Part shown: piece after piece, positions 11,800-22,650 of the stretch
How the letters are laid out: each line of letters opens with the position of its first letter
Numbering within the stretch: position 1 is the first letter of the stretch
From: Prochilodus magdalenae
Taxonomy: Eukaryota; Chordata; Actinopteri; Characiformes; Prochilodontidae
Assembly: GCA_024036415.1 (NCBI GenBank)
Contig: JAMWET010006760.1
Coordinates: forward strand, 385,001 to 449,000
Reading direction: 5' to 3'
Length of the DNA: 64,000 nucleotides
Made by a program: the position numbers and the translations under genes
Notes under the pieces: generated by a model
Databases searched by the model: none
Seen by the model: only the letters and a program-made list of their open reading frames with translations
Told to the model about the DNA's origin: nothing

Positions 11800-12200
11800 G
11801 GAGCCGGAGCTGAAGTTAATTTGACTTCTTAACCGAGCACACATTTCCTGTGGTTGTTTACATAACAGTGCTTTCGGTGCTTGGGCGAAACAGAGGATCA
11901 GACAGCAGGTGCATCCAAAACAACAGCCAAAGGCAGCCGTGACGGATCTTGTTAGCCTATATCCTCCGAAACTAGCGGCCCATGTGGCGCCTTTACTTCC
12001 ACCTTCCGAGCGTGCCCTCATATTGTGGCTCAACCTGAGTGTAATTAGCGCATTGCCTCTCCAGCTGAACAGGCTGATAGTGGCTTCCAGCAGTGGGGAA
12101 GGTAATTAGAGGAGAACAATCAGGCAAGGGCCCATGGTGCTGCACCTCTTGTCCCTCATATGGTGTGGGTTTCACAAGGAATAGAGAAAACAATAGAAAA
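11800..12200. other. Candidate conserved noncoding element
   Basis: One of the most GC-balanced, complex stretches in the window. It contains 'gtgtaattagcgcattgcc' and 'ggtaattagagg', two TAATTAG homeodomain cores about 65 bp apart, plus 'gagaacaatcagg', a SOX-type ACAAT core. Three short frames overlap it on both strands (11740-12033 minus, 11909-12109 plus, 11993-12298 minus), none protein-like. Openness on both strands here reflects low stop density in GC-balanced DNA. Confidence 0.35.
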
Positions 12201-12625
12201 GCTATGATAAAGATTTGCGCTTGGGATGAGGAACTATGAGCAAAATGAATAAATAAAATGCAGACTGCATGTCTTCCGATCTTTAACAGACTGTACAAAA
12301 TTAATGAAATTCTTCAAACATTAAAATATACCCTAGGCTCCTTGTACAGGCCCTCAACCAGTAGATACATGATGTTTCAAGCTTCTAGGAAAGAAGTAAT
12401 GACATGATCAAAGACTGATGTTCAGTTTGTGTTTTAAGGCCATTTACTGCTATTGTTACTGTATTTTGATGAAGCCCAGGCATGTACCAGTTTTCACATC
12501 CATCTAACTGTTTTCACAAGCAGCTTTTTTTTTTACTTGTGACATGTGATCCAGCAGTATAACCAAACCACTGTGCTAGTAAAGTAAATAATAATATAAT
12601 ATAATATATAATCAATCAATATAAT
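12201..12625. other. Unique AT-rich DNA, no gene seen
   Basis: It ends in an AT-rich ATAATATAATATA tract (about 12588-12630) next to the Tc1 remnant. No other feature was recognised. Confidence 0.5.
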
Positions 12626-12627
12626 AA

Positions 12628-13090
12628 TCAAAAACTACTTGGAGGTAGAGTGACAGCAGGCCTTCTGGAACAAACAGTTTCACCGTCTCCATCAAGATAA
12701 AAGTGGGACTCGTCACTGAAGATCACCCAATGCCATATTAAGTCACTCCATGACAGTCTGGCCCAACACCATTGCAGTCTTTGGTGACGTTGACACGGTG
12801 TTAAAGGGCAGTCATCGTATCGGTCTGCGTGCATATTGTCCTGCGTCATGCAGCAGTCTGCCAATGGTGCTGACACTCCATGGGATGACTCATGGAGGGC
12901 ATCACTGCTTGCTGAATGCTCGCCGAATGCTCACAATCATTGGGTTGGGTCAGTCAGATACAGTGATAAGACCCGCTTTGCATACTTTGTATTCAAACAT
13001 AAAACTCAAATCATTCACATGACTCACAGTGTCAAACCTACCCAAGTTTTATTCCTGTTGGTCGATTCCTTCTGGGTGCAACTATATGTG
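12628..13090 (-). mobile_element. Truncated Tc1-like transposon, copy A
   Basis: The minus-strand frame 12628-12876 reads through a Tc1 transposase segment. It has 'PLTPCQRHQRLQWCWARLSW' followed by 'VIFSDESHF', which holds the first catalytic Asp of the DDE triad (codon near 12713). The nucleotide sequence matches copies B, D and E over 'gggactcgtcactgaagatc', 'ccatgacagtctggc', 'gactcatggagggcatcac' and 'gactcacagtgtcaaacc'. The 3' half of the element is missing here. Stops and frameshifts show it is dead. Confidence 0.75.
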
Positions 13091-13539
13091 TTACTATTTA
13101 TTAGATCTATATAATATCTTTTGTACATTTATTAATGTTTTGGTGACACCTGTATTTTAAATATAGTGCATCAGGCACTGCCATGCTGTGCCAGGAAGTT
13201 TAATTACTATTGCATGCATGTGCATGGATGTGAGAGATCACACTATTGGTTTTAAAACTGGGTTAATGTGTGGTGGCATGGTTGCGTACTTTCCATTAAC
13301 AATTTAGTAAAGCTCAGTTGTGTAGCATTTTAAATAGAGATGAGTCAGAATTTTAGAACATTCGAATAGTCATGAAAGTTTAACAAAATGAATAGTAAAG
13401 TAGTATTTTTCTCTGGAGTCGGGTAGCAGACAGTAAAGAGCACAGCATTAGCACACAGAAATCCCTCAAAGAAGGCTAATAAACATCTACCCCAACCTTA
13501 TAAAGTGTACAAACCCTGTACTTGCAATGTTTTATTAAT
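13091..13539. other. Unique AT-rich DNA, no gene seen
   Basis: No coding or repeat signal was recognised. Confidence 0.5.
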
Positions 13540-13990
13540 GTATTTATAATACCAGGTAGTATGTTGCTTACAAGTCGTTATGGGAACATGTATAGGCTTT
13601 TATAAAGCTTTATAAAGTCAGGTTCCACAATGCATTATATGTGTTCGGGTACCAGATAGCTAAAAATAAACTTGGTTAAATTCACACTACATATCACAGT
13701 ACATTTTCTAATATTACATAACTCAAATACTGCTACTTTTTGGAATCAAGTTGGTAAAATCTGTTGTGATGGATCTGCTTTTTATACAGGAAATATACCA
13801 GAACGCTGTTACAATGCATTGCCATATTCATATTTACAGTGTGCTAATGAGTGGACATTATAAGGCATTATAAAAAAACATCACATTATGTAGCTTTTTG
13901 AAGTGTTATACATATAATTATAATGACTTATAAGCACGTATAAAGGATTATCATGATAATTGGGATTATATGAAGTATTTACATTAATTT
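13540..13990. repeat. TTATAA-rich degenerate repeat
   Basis: The stretch is dense in variants of 'cttataaag', 'cattataag' and 'tgacttataagcac' on both strands. The pattern resembles fish repeats built of degenerate ATTATAA-containing segments. The plus frame at 13672-13863 has no domain. Family and borders are uncertain. Confidence 0.3.
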
Positions 13991-14885
13991 ACAGCTAAAA
14001 AGAGGTGTGTATATATTTGCGTATCATTTTTTTCTTTTTAAATTGTATTTTGAAATACTTTAGTAAGAAACTAAGAAACTGTAATGCCAGGTTATAAAAT
14101 ACAGTTTTAAAAAACTATATGCTCCCTTCTATTTTGGTCCTCACCTCATCACAATTGCTGCGAGCTTCGGGGTATGGTGGTTAGGGTGTTTTATTTGAAG
14201 ATTAAGATTCAAATAATATCTTAAAAATTTGAATATCGAATTTGACTGAAATGCATATGCCTAAACTTAACATTACACATTGGCATTAAATAAGATGAAT
14301 GCAACTTGTCAGTAGGTTAAATGCAAATATAAAAGATCTCACCTGTGGGTGGAGCCTGGATAAGCCTGCTATCTTATGAGCGGGATGGATAGCTTCTGTT
14401 ATGAGGACAAGCAGAGAAGCACATCAGGCGCAGTTCTTTGTTTGCCATTGCAAATGCACACCTTTATACTTTTGCCATATTTTGAACAAAAGTAAGGTGT
14501 CAAGTTTAGCACACTAGTATGAATCAGTCTGATAAACAGTGTCAATGCCAGACATGCAGAATAAATTCAAATTTAAAAAATGACAGGTTTTCGCCGGCCA
14601 CTTTCAGGTTTGGCTTGTTGCTAAATGTTAAGGATTTCTGATGAACACAAGCCCACTAAACAAGCACCATTTGCAGTGCAATGTGAATGGACATAATGGT
14701 TTATGTCATGGTGTTATTGTCAGAAATTCAATTTAAACTGCTATTCCGCTGATGGTGAGCTCTAATGACGTGTGTGCATGTTGTTAGAGTGAACTGTGAA
14801 GCCCACTTAAAGGAAAAAAAAAACATCCATACAATGCTGCTTGCGTTATAACATTGCAGGGACACAAATAGGAAAAATGAAACAC
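13991..14885. other. Unique AT-rich DNA, no gene seen
   Basis: No coding, RNA or transposon signal was recognised. Confidence 0.5.
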
Positions 14886-14889
14886 CCAG

Positions 14890-15410
14890 ATTAGGAAGGT
14901 GGAGAAACGGCTGCTGAGTGTAAAACTGTGCTTACCTGAACTGATGGATCAAAATCATGATTGCTGACTGCACAGCCCAAGGCTGATTTTTTGTCCTTCC
15001 TGCGTTCACGCCAGGTCTGGCCCCTTGTCACCCAGTGTCTCTATTGCTGAGCAGTCTGTTCACTCATATGTCACAATGACTGGCTATTAAGGCAAAGGCT
15101 GGCGCTGTTGCTTTTTTTCCTCTTTCTTTTTTATTATAGCTACATTATTATTTCTGCCCCTCTGCCTGATTGATAGCAGAGCCTCCAGCTAGAAAAACAA
15201 ATAACACGAGTACCCAGCACGTAACCGGTGGGCAAGGTCTGACTCACAGAGCAGATTGCTCGATTCCGCCTGTTTTAAATAAGACTGGGCCAGCTGAGAG
15301 ATGGCTGAGGGCAAATGATACAATCGCAATACAGGTTTTTGATCAATTCATGATTAAGACATCTCAAGGTGAGTTTAAGCTCGGCAGGAATGGATAAGAA
15401 CGATGCATGT
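14890..15410. other. Candidate conserved noncoding element
   Basis: Unique, GC-balanced sequence with many plausible factor sites. Examples are 'caaaatcatgattgctgactg', 'cctgattgatagcag' (a TGATTGA PBX/MEIS-type core) and 'gatcaattcatgattaaga'. A poly-T/C interruption lies near 15108-15135. The plus frame at 15170-15397 has no domain. Enhancer function is inference only. Confidence 0.33.
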
Positions 15411-15975
15411 GTGGTGAAACTTCCCTTCATGAACAACACTTTTCTCAATCAATATGAGTCGTAAAATGCCATGTGGCTGTATTAGGCAATGCTGAATGCA
15501 GGGCAGTATGCGGTACAGCAATATTGAGTTGCACTGTACACAGTGTATAATATACTCTTGCTTGTTCCATTGAGCTCAGCCAGTTTGGTGTACATGTACC
15601 CTTAAAAAGAAAGGGACCTAAATGCTTATTTGGAGCAATGCCACAGAGGAGCTACATTTGGTTTCGAAGAGACCTTTCAAGGAATACTCTAGCACGCTAC
15701 AACTCAATCTCAACTGTTTCTGTAGCATTTGGTGGTTTACCACTATGGCTTGCAATTGTGTATAATAAAAGCATCTGATTTAGTCACCATGACCACACCA
15801 TATCACCCAATGATAATTTTTAATAATATATAGTTTCTAAAATTTTTCTTTTTTCTTTTTCTTTATTTGTTGCCTACTTTCCTTCTTCATTTGGCCCTCA
15901 GCCCTCTACAATCATCACAGTTTGGCCCTTTCCTGACAAAATTTTTGGGCAACCCTAAATGATTGTGACAATTGG
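15411..15975. other. Unique DNA, no gene seen
   Basis: AT-rich from 15770 on. Nothing was recognised before the degenerate edge of the minisatellite. Confidence 0.5.
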
Positions 15976-17695
15976 ATCTGGAATGCTCTCCACGTTCATA
16001 CTATTCTAGAATGGTCCTCCCCATTTTCACTGTTCTCTTTCACTGTTCCCCTTCACACTAAATCTTAGAACATCCTGGAATGCCGTCCTCAGTTACAGTG
16101 TCCGAGAATGTCCATCGCCATTTTCAATGTTCAAGAAGGTGTTTTCCTCTTCATGCTGTTCTAGAATGTTGTTTCCATGTTCACACCGTTTTCAGTTGTT
16201 GTTTCCCCTGTTCACACTGTTCTAGAATGTTGTTTCCCCTGTTCACACTGTTCTGGAATGTTGTTTCCCCTGTTCACACTGTTCTAGAATGTTGTTTCCC
16301 ATGTTCACACTGTTCTGGAATGTTGTTTCCCCTGTTCACACTGTTCTAGAACGTTGTTTCCCCTGTTCACACTGTTCTAGAATGTTGTTTCCCCTGTTCA
16401 CACTAATCTGGAATGTTGTTTCCCCTGTTAACACTGTTCTAGAATGTTGTTTCCCATGTTCACACTGTTCTGGAATGTTGTTTCCCCTGTTCACACTGTT
16501 CTAGAACGTTGTTTCCCATGTTCACACTGTTCTAGAACGTTGTTTCCCATGTTCACACTGTTCTGGAATGTTGTTTCCCCTGTTCACACTGTTCTAGAAC
16601 GTTGTTTCCCCTGTTCACACTGTTCTAGAACGTTGTTTCCCCTGTTCACACTAATCTGGAATGTTGTTTCCCCTGTTAACACTGTTCTAGAATGTTGTTT
16701 CCCATGTTCACACTGTTCTGGAATGTTGTTCCCCTGTTCACACTGTTCTAGAACGTTGTTTCCCATGTTCACACTGTTCTAGAACGTTGTTTCCCCTGTT
16801 CACACTGTTCTAGAATGTTGTTTCCCCTGTTCACACTGTTCTGGAATGTTGTTTCCCCTGTTCACACTGTTCTAGGATGTTGTTTCCCCTGTTCACACTG
16901 TTCTAGAATGTTGTTTCCCATGTTCACACTGTTCTAGAATGTTGTTCCCCTGTTCACACTGTTCTGGAATGTTGTTTCCCATGTTCACACTGTTCTAGAA
17001 TGTTGTTTCCCATGTTCACACTGTTCTAGAATGTTGTTCCCCTGTTCACACTGTTCTAGAATGTTGTTTCCCCTGTTCACACTGTTCTAGAATGTTGTTT
17101 CCCCTGTTCACACTGTTCTAGAATGTTGTTTCCCCTGTTCACACTGTTCTAGAATGTTGTTTCCCCTGTTCACACTGTTCTAGAATGTTGTTTCCCCTGT
17201 TCACACTGTTCTAGAATGTTGTTTCCCCTGTTCACACTGTTCTAGAATGTTGTTTCCCCTGTTCACACTGTTCTAGAATGTTGTTCCCCTGTTCACACTG
17301 TTCTAGAATGTTGTTTCCCCTGTTCACACTGTTCTAGAATGTTGTCCCCTGTTCACACTGTTCTAGAATGTTGTTTCCCCTGTTCACACTGTTCTAGAAT
17401 GTTGTTTCCCCTGTTCACACTGTTATAGAATGTTGTTTCCCCTGTTCACACTGTTCTAGAAGGTTGTTTCCCATGTTCACACTGTTCTAGAATGTTGTCC
17501 CCTGTTCACACTGTTCTAGAATGTTGTTTCCCCTGTTCACACTGTTCTAGAATGTTGTTTCCCCTGTTCACACTGTTCTAGAATGTCGCAGTCTTCTGGA
17601 ATGTGTTTACTATTCAACTTGTTTTTAGTATGTTCTTATGCATTTAGACTCTTTTAGAACATGCTTTGCTATTCACACTGTTCTAGAATATACTA
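15976..17695. repeat. 31-bp minisatellite array, about 46 core copies
   Basis: The core (about 16160-17587) is a head-to-tail array of a 31-bp unit made of 'tgttctagaatgttg' followed by 'tttcccctgttcacac'. Variants include ctagaacg and ctggaatg in place of ctagaatg, cccatg in place of cccctg, gttaac in place of gttcac, and 29/30-bp units that have lost one or two T. Degenerate units flank the core on both sides (about 15976-16159 and 17588-17695). Nearly every unit holds the palindrome TTCTAGAA. The 3' part (17040-17587) is far more uniform than the 5' part. Open frames through it (16080-16782) are period artefacts with a 31-residue repeat. Confidence 0.97.
16289..16784. repeat. Higher-order 248-bp (8 x 31) repeat inside the array
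   Basis: The rare variant 'cactaatctggaatg' occurs at 16401 and again at 16649, 248 bp apart. The order of unit variants around it (cccatg, ctggaatg, ctagaacg, gttaacac) is repeated almost exactly at that offset. So a block of eight units was duplicated as a whole. Confidence 0.85.
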
Positions 17696-17707
17696 TCAAG
17701 TGAACTT

Positions 17708-18152
17708 CTCCCAAACGCTTTTTCAGCGACTAAATGCAGTGAAAATGACACTCTACATTTTGTACTGCCACGTTCAAGATTTCACTTCCTATTGCTTCTA
17801 AACAATTTTTTCCTTCATTCTAAAAATATTTAAATTGTTCCCATGTCAGAAAATATTGTTTTTCTCCCAAAACAAGTTTCATTTCAAAGTTATGCTTTTT
17901 GGCCGCTCTAAAGCCTGTAGGCGCTTTTAAAGCTCCCAAACGCTTTTTCAGCACCTAAATGCAATGAAAATGACACTGTTCATTTTGTACTGCCACGTTC
18001 AAGATTTAACTTTCTATTGCTTCTAAACAATATTTTCCTTCATTCTAGACATATTTGCAAGGTACATATTTCAGAAAATATTGTTTTCCTCCCAAAACAA
18101 GTTTTTTTACAACGTTGAACTTTTAGGCAGTCCTAAAGCCTGTGGGAACTGT
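17708..18152. repeat. Tandem duplication, two units of about 225 bp
   Basis: 'ctcccaaacgctttttcagc' starts at 17708 and again at 17933. The two units keep 'tgtactgccacgttcaagat', 'ctattgcttctaaacaat', 'ttccttcattcta', 'cagaaaatattgtttt', 'ctcccaaaacaagttt' and 'ctaaagcctgt' in the same order. Divergence is roughly a tenth by eye, with small indels. The pair lies just downstream of the minisatellite. No coding signal is present. Confidence 0.92.
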
Positions 18153-18930
18153 GGGAAAAAATCAAAAATACAGTCAAAAACAGTAAATATACCACAGAAA
18201 GTACATGGAACAAGTAATACATAGGTAACACATATTTACATATACTGTAAATAAAGAATAATGTATGCAAAACATACCAGATAATAATAAGTACAATAAA
18301 TATTAGCATTAATCATAAATAAACACATCATTAATAACACTGGTCCCTGAGGGCCAGTAGCAGGGATTGAAAATGTGCCAAAAAAAGGTAGAGGAAAAAT
18401 CTTTTTCCAGCAGGATGAAGTGGAATGGTTAGAATATTACAGAAGTTGAAATGGGAAGTGAAAATAAATAATGATTATGTATCCAGCTGTAATTAACATG
18501 ACTCACATGTTTACACCAAAAGTGGGCACAGGTGCAATGACTGAAAACCATTAGTCCTATGGGTGGTCCGATCGTGGCAATCTATTCAGAGGTTGCTTTT
18601 GACATTATGGAATGTCTGATCCAAAGCATGACTCTCTACAGAGTGGGGTCCTGGACTGTCTGCTGCTTCTGTGTTCCCAGATGCAAGATGGACGTCGTCA
18701 GGATGGCAGGGACATTTTAGCGCTCATTAGGTGAGCCATTGCTCATCCTACCCGGCGTCTCTGAGCTGCAGACAACACGGCCATAAAAAGATGTCAAATA
18801 ACAAAGGACAATTCTTCTTAAAGCCAAAACTAAGATACATCTCCTCTTGCTTGTTTCAGTGCGGGTCCTAATCATGGTCGCGTACATCATGTTTATTTTC
18901 TTCTCATAGCTGTTTTTGGCTGGAGGCTGG
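18153..18930. other. Unique AT-rich DNA, no gene seen
   Basis: Nothing was recognised apart from A-rich tracts near 18150-18320. Confidence 0.5.
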
Positions 18931-18934
18931 ACAT

Positions 18935-19245
18935 ACGTGCATATGTACTTTATTAAACAGGAACAAACTACAATAAACCAGGATACACAAAGGGGTAGTC
19001 CAAGACACAAGGCTAGTCAAGGAGAACTGAAAGAAAGGGCTAGATATACATTAGCAGACTGAAGAACCCTTGGGAGACGGAGGAGAAGAAAAATACACAC
19101 AAGTGGGAGAAATACTAGGAAAGGACGGAGACAAGCACCAAAACAAAAACAAGAGCACATGGCAGGGGAGCACATGGCTGACAGAGGGCCAGGAGCAGCA
19201 GCACACAAAGGAACCCTGGAGAAACCGTGGCATTTTCAAATAACA
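18935..19245 (-). mobile_element. LTR-like retroelement fragment
   Basis: Read on the minus strand the text is pyrimidine-rich. It ends in an R/U5-like arrangement: 'ttgactagccttgtgtcttg', 'ggtttattgtagtttgttcc' and then the polyadenylation signal AATAAA within 'tgtttaataaagtac'. This is the usual style of a fish LTR. There is no flanking pol. The minus frames at 18717-19257 lie in or beside it and have no domain. Confidence 0.4.
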
Positions 19246-19389
19246 TTCCTGTAACACTGGAATGGAAACAAGGCTAGTGTGGTCAGTTTGGTAAGGTTCC
19301 TCCTCAAGCTCACATACTATAACTGACAGTTAACAGATGAACTGAATTTACTGTGCTGGACACCAGTCCTCTAGGAGAGCTACTGCCTG
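19246..19389. other. Unique DNA, no gene seen
   Basis: A short gap with nothing recognised. Confidence 0.4.
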
Positions 19390-19800
19390 AACAGGCTTCC
19401 CTTCACAGAATGTTTCAGATTCCTCTTTCTAGTCTCTTGTAGTAATTAGCGGATGAGGGAGCATATGGATGTCTGGTGTCCCTACAAAGGGTCCTCATTA
19501 CCAGGACGGCGTGCTAAAAGGAATAAGGTAGTAATGTGGGCCACCTCGACATTCTATTTGAGCCGTGATTTAAGGCCTGTTGTTTTTATGCCCATAAATA
19601 CCTTGAGCATGGGAGTGCACACGCTTTATTGGGCAGCTCTGTCTCTCTGCTAGCCCCACTTTACAAGAGAATGGGTGTCATATAAAGAGCATAATATACC
19701 GACCTTCCTCATAACCGCTGAGAGGCCGTACCTAGGGCTTTTAATTTATTTCGTCGCATAAGGCTGTAATTCCCAGAAGGCAAGGAAAAACCCGGAAAAA
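19390..19800. other. Candidate conserved noncoding element
   Basis: Complex unique sequence with 'gtaattagcggatgagg', 'tgtttttatgcccataaata' (TTTTATG, a posterior-Hox or CDX-like core) and 'cgctttattgggcagc'. The plus frame at 19453-19653 shows no domain. Inference from composition and motifs only. Confidence 0.3.
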
Positions 19801-20740
19801 TATACTACAGTAAAACTCTGCTTCTGTTGGTGCGTCTGTGTTCTAGTATGCATGCATGCATGCAGTTCTCTTCATTTCTCTTTTTGTTCTCGTTCTCTTT
19901 CTTCTATATGCACAAACACGCCAACCAACCTCCTGAATGCGGTGACACTGAGAAATCTATTTTTCATGCACAGACATATGCAACTATTTGCTTAACCCTG
20001 TAAAGTAAGGCAGGCGAGGAGCACTTTCATAGCCCACCATGCTGTGACAAGAAGAGCAGCATCAATGTTGGATTAGGGCTAAATGACATTTACTTGTTCA
20101 GAGGAATACGTAAATACACAGATTGCTCATCTCAGTGGTAGGTGAAATGACATTGCTGAAACAGCGGAGGCTGGTGGAGAAGATTGAAAGGCATTCCTGG
20201 CTTTCAAATTTTAATAACTTCCTTAGGAAATAAATTACCTTTATAACAGCAGCCATTGTAGTGTCCCGAGCTACATAAGATTTACCTCACTTTTGACGTG
20301 AATGCATAAATAGCAAATAAGATCATTTTAAGTCACTCATAAAAAAGGCAGAAAAGTCACCGTGACAAGCTGTAGATTTAAATATAGATAGTCAAAGAAT
20401 GACATTACCACCTTACCAACGTAGACATTTGAAGTGTCGCGGGAGGCGGCTCGGCGAGAACAGAACTTTGTTTTTTCCAGTCTTTTGCTGAGCACGTTAA
20501 AGTTTAAGGGTGCACGTCTTTAAAACACACGCTAAGTAACAACAGAGAGTCAGTTAGAGGCAACAAGAACCCTGAATGTGCTATAATGCTCAGTTGTGCT
20601 GTGGGATGCCAGGAAGTATGTTTCTGAGGCAGTGCATTCTGGGGTCACAATGAACCACCACAAAGAAAAGATTGTTTACTCTACCGTTTCTATTCGTTTC
20701 CATAAAGGAACGAATAGAAAAAAAAAGGAGGTTTTTTTTT
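19801..20740. other. Unique DNA, no gene seen
   Basis: It holds a short palindromic run GCATGCATGCATGCA near 19850-19864. A CpG-bearing stretch, 'tgtcgcgggaggcggctcgg', lies near 20437. No gene or known repeat was seen. Confidence 0.5.
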
Positions 20741-20744
20741 TTTT

Positions 20745-20850
20745 CCTCTTTATCCGGTGTCAACCAGAGGATGATGGGTTTCTCAATTAAGTCTTGGTTC
20801 CTGTCAAGGTTTCTTCCTCTCACTCCTAGGGCAGTTTAACCTGTTACTAT
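20745..20850 (+). repeat. Fragment of a fish interspersed repeat
   Basis: 'cagaggatgatgggttt', 'gtcttggttcctgtcaagg' and 'tttcttcctctcactcc' match a repeat seen in the opposite orientation at 58440-58510, where 'aaggaagaaaccttgagagg' is present. Only a short piece survives here. Confidence 0.55.
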
Positions 20851-21479
20851 TGCCATTGGCTTGCTCATGCAAATCCCCTTCCCTTCATCTCACAATGGAC
20901 TGTTCTCCGTATGTCCGTTTTTCTTTCTTTCTTTTTTTTTTTTTTTACATTTTCCAGAAAAGGAGAATTTGTGTGTGCTACTCCTGGTCACATTCATTAG
21001 CCTCTCATAAGCATGGCTGGGAAAGCCCATGTTGATCAGGCACAGGGGAAATGGTCATTCCTTGCTCTGATACAATAATTAGTTAGATCAGCTGAGATGC
21101 ATCTTAAATGCTAATTTAGCCCTCTTTGAATCACCCCACAGGAAGCATAGGCTCAGAACAAGAGCTGGCATTGATCTTATCACTTGCTTTAGAAATAAGC
21201 AAGTAAATAAACCATTCATGATCAATTTGCCACAAGTGACTGTTTATCCCATGTAATTACATTGTAACTAATGTAATTGTAACCCTAACTTAGCCCCCTT
21301 TAAAAAGGACCTTATCCCCTCATATCAATCTATAGATTTAATGCCAGTGTTAATATTTATCAGCAACACTTGATGCACTATTCAATTCAAGAGCACCAGT
21401 GCATGCTATGCTGTTGCTTAATAAAAAAAAGTACTCCCCTTAAGCAACATCAAAAATGCAGCATAAAAATAGCACATGA
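20851..21479. other. Unique AT-rich DNA, no gene seen
   Basis: A T-rich tract lies at about 20923-20946. Nothing else was recognised. Confidence 0.5.
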
Positions 21480-21730
21480 ATTTGACCATTAGGGGAATGA
21501 TATCTGAGCCAAAAACCAAGCGAGTGTTATGCTTGACTTGCAGTTCCCTTTAAACTGAAATGAAACCTTTTTTACTAGAAAAAAAACGGAAACTCCGGCC
21601 ATCCAGCAGTTTACTGGGCTCTGAGCGTGCCTTGCTCGCAATGAAACTGCCAGAGGCTGCTGCCAGGTCAAAATTTCCATTCCTTGTTCTTATAACATAA
21701 GCCCCAGTGACCCTAAAACGTTTTCTTTCT
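21480..21730. other. Candidate noncoding regulatory block
   Basis: GC-balanced unique sequence, for example 'ggaaactccggccatccagc' and 'ttgctcgcaatgaaactgcc', set in AT-rich DNA. No coding signal. The minus frame 21489-21680 has no domain. Confidence 0.22.
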
Positions 21731-22064
21731 AATGAAGCTCATTTTGTTCCTTTGGGCCTTGATGTACATGCAATGTATGTCTTATGAATACCTTCACCAA
21801 GTCTATAGATGTTTGCTGAATGTCATTATATTTCTCCCATTCTGATGTGAACATTTCCGTAACCATGTCCTAAAAGATCACAAGGCTGACATGTTTTGCC
21901 ACCCCTACACAGAACACTGTTTCAGGGTCAGAGAATTTAGCAAGCTAATGCCTGTTCCCATTTACACACTTTTACCCTTCAAAGAATAAATGAAATGTGC
22001 TTGTTTACTCTCTACTGGTTTTATTTACCACCAAGCTATTGTCCTAATATGGGCTAATGGTTGG
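21731..22064. other. Unique DNA, no gene seen
   Basis: Nothing was recognised before the Tc1 terminal repeat that starts near 22065. Confidence 0.45.
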
Positions 22065-22650
22065 TGCTCACTCATCATCAAAGTAATAGTTGCATCTATT
22101 AAGGAAGTGTGGGATTGCAATACTATTGGGAAGGTGACGGTTACCAGGAACAATAAATGATGATAAATCATATGGGAAACATTTATTAAGCTACACATAC
22201 AGAAGTAGTGTCTCTCAGTGTAGTGTTGGGCCGCCATGTTTGCTAATGCAACATGCCAGACATCTCACCAGTGAGTTGTAGTAATTCCTAATGGTGTCCT
22301 GTGATAATCCATAACATGCAGCTTGAATATTCTCACACGGTTCCTGCACATTTGCTTCCTTTCCTTCTGGACGTGTGACAACAAACCACTGGCGCTGACC
22401 ACAATGCCTCCACACATGGAAAGAGGGATTAGTTACTAGATACCACTGCTCTTCTGAGTCACTCTGGCACAGTCTTTGCAGTCTTTGGCGACTATGACAT
22501 GGTGTTAGGGGAAGTAGTCATAATGGTCTGCGGACATGCATTCCTGGGTTGTGCAGGCATGTGCCAAAGGTGCTGATACTAAGGACTAAGAATTATCCAT
22601 GGAGTGCGTCATTGCTTGGGTAAGTCAGGTACAGTGGTAGTGTAGCTTTA
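22065..22650 (-). mobile_element. Internally deleted Tc1-like transposon, copy B
   Basis: The left end, 'gctcactcatcatcaaagta' then 'atagttgcat', matches the terminal repeat of copy D (32371). On the minus strand, 'MWRHCGQRQWFVVTRPEG' lies soon after the position of the DDE first Asp. It is followed, after the family's shared deletion, by a C-terminal piece (frame 22215-22415). That piece ends in 'CCISKHGGPTLH', the typical GGPT(x)Y end of Tc1 transposases. The second Asp and the Glu are lost. The right end is too decayed to place exactly. Confidence 0.75.

Noticed and set aside
16080..16782. Three Cys/Phe/His-rich open frames as a repeat protein
   Set aside because: They are translations of the 31-bp array; 29- and 30-bp units break the frame further on, and there is no start or splice context.
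15976..17695. CRISPR-like array
   Set aside because: The repeats are contiguous, with no unique spacers, and the genome is eukaryotic; it is a minisatellite.
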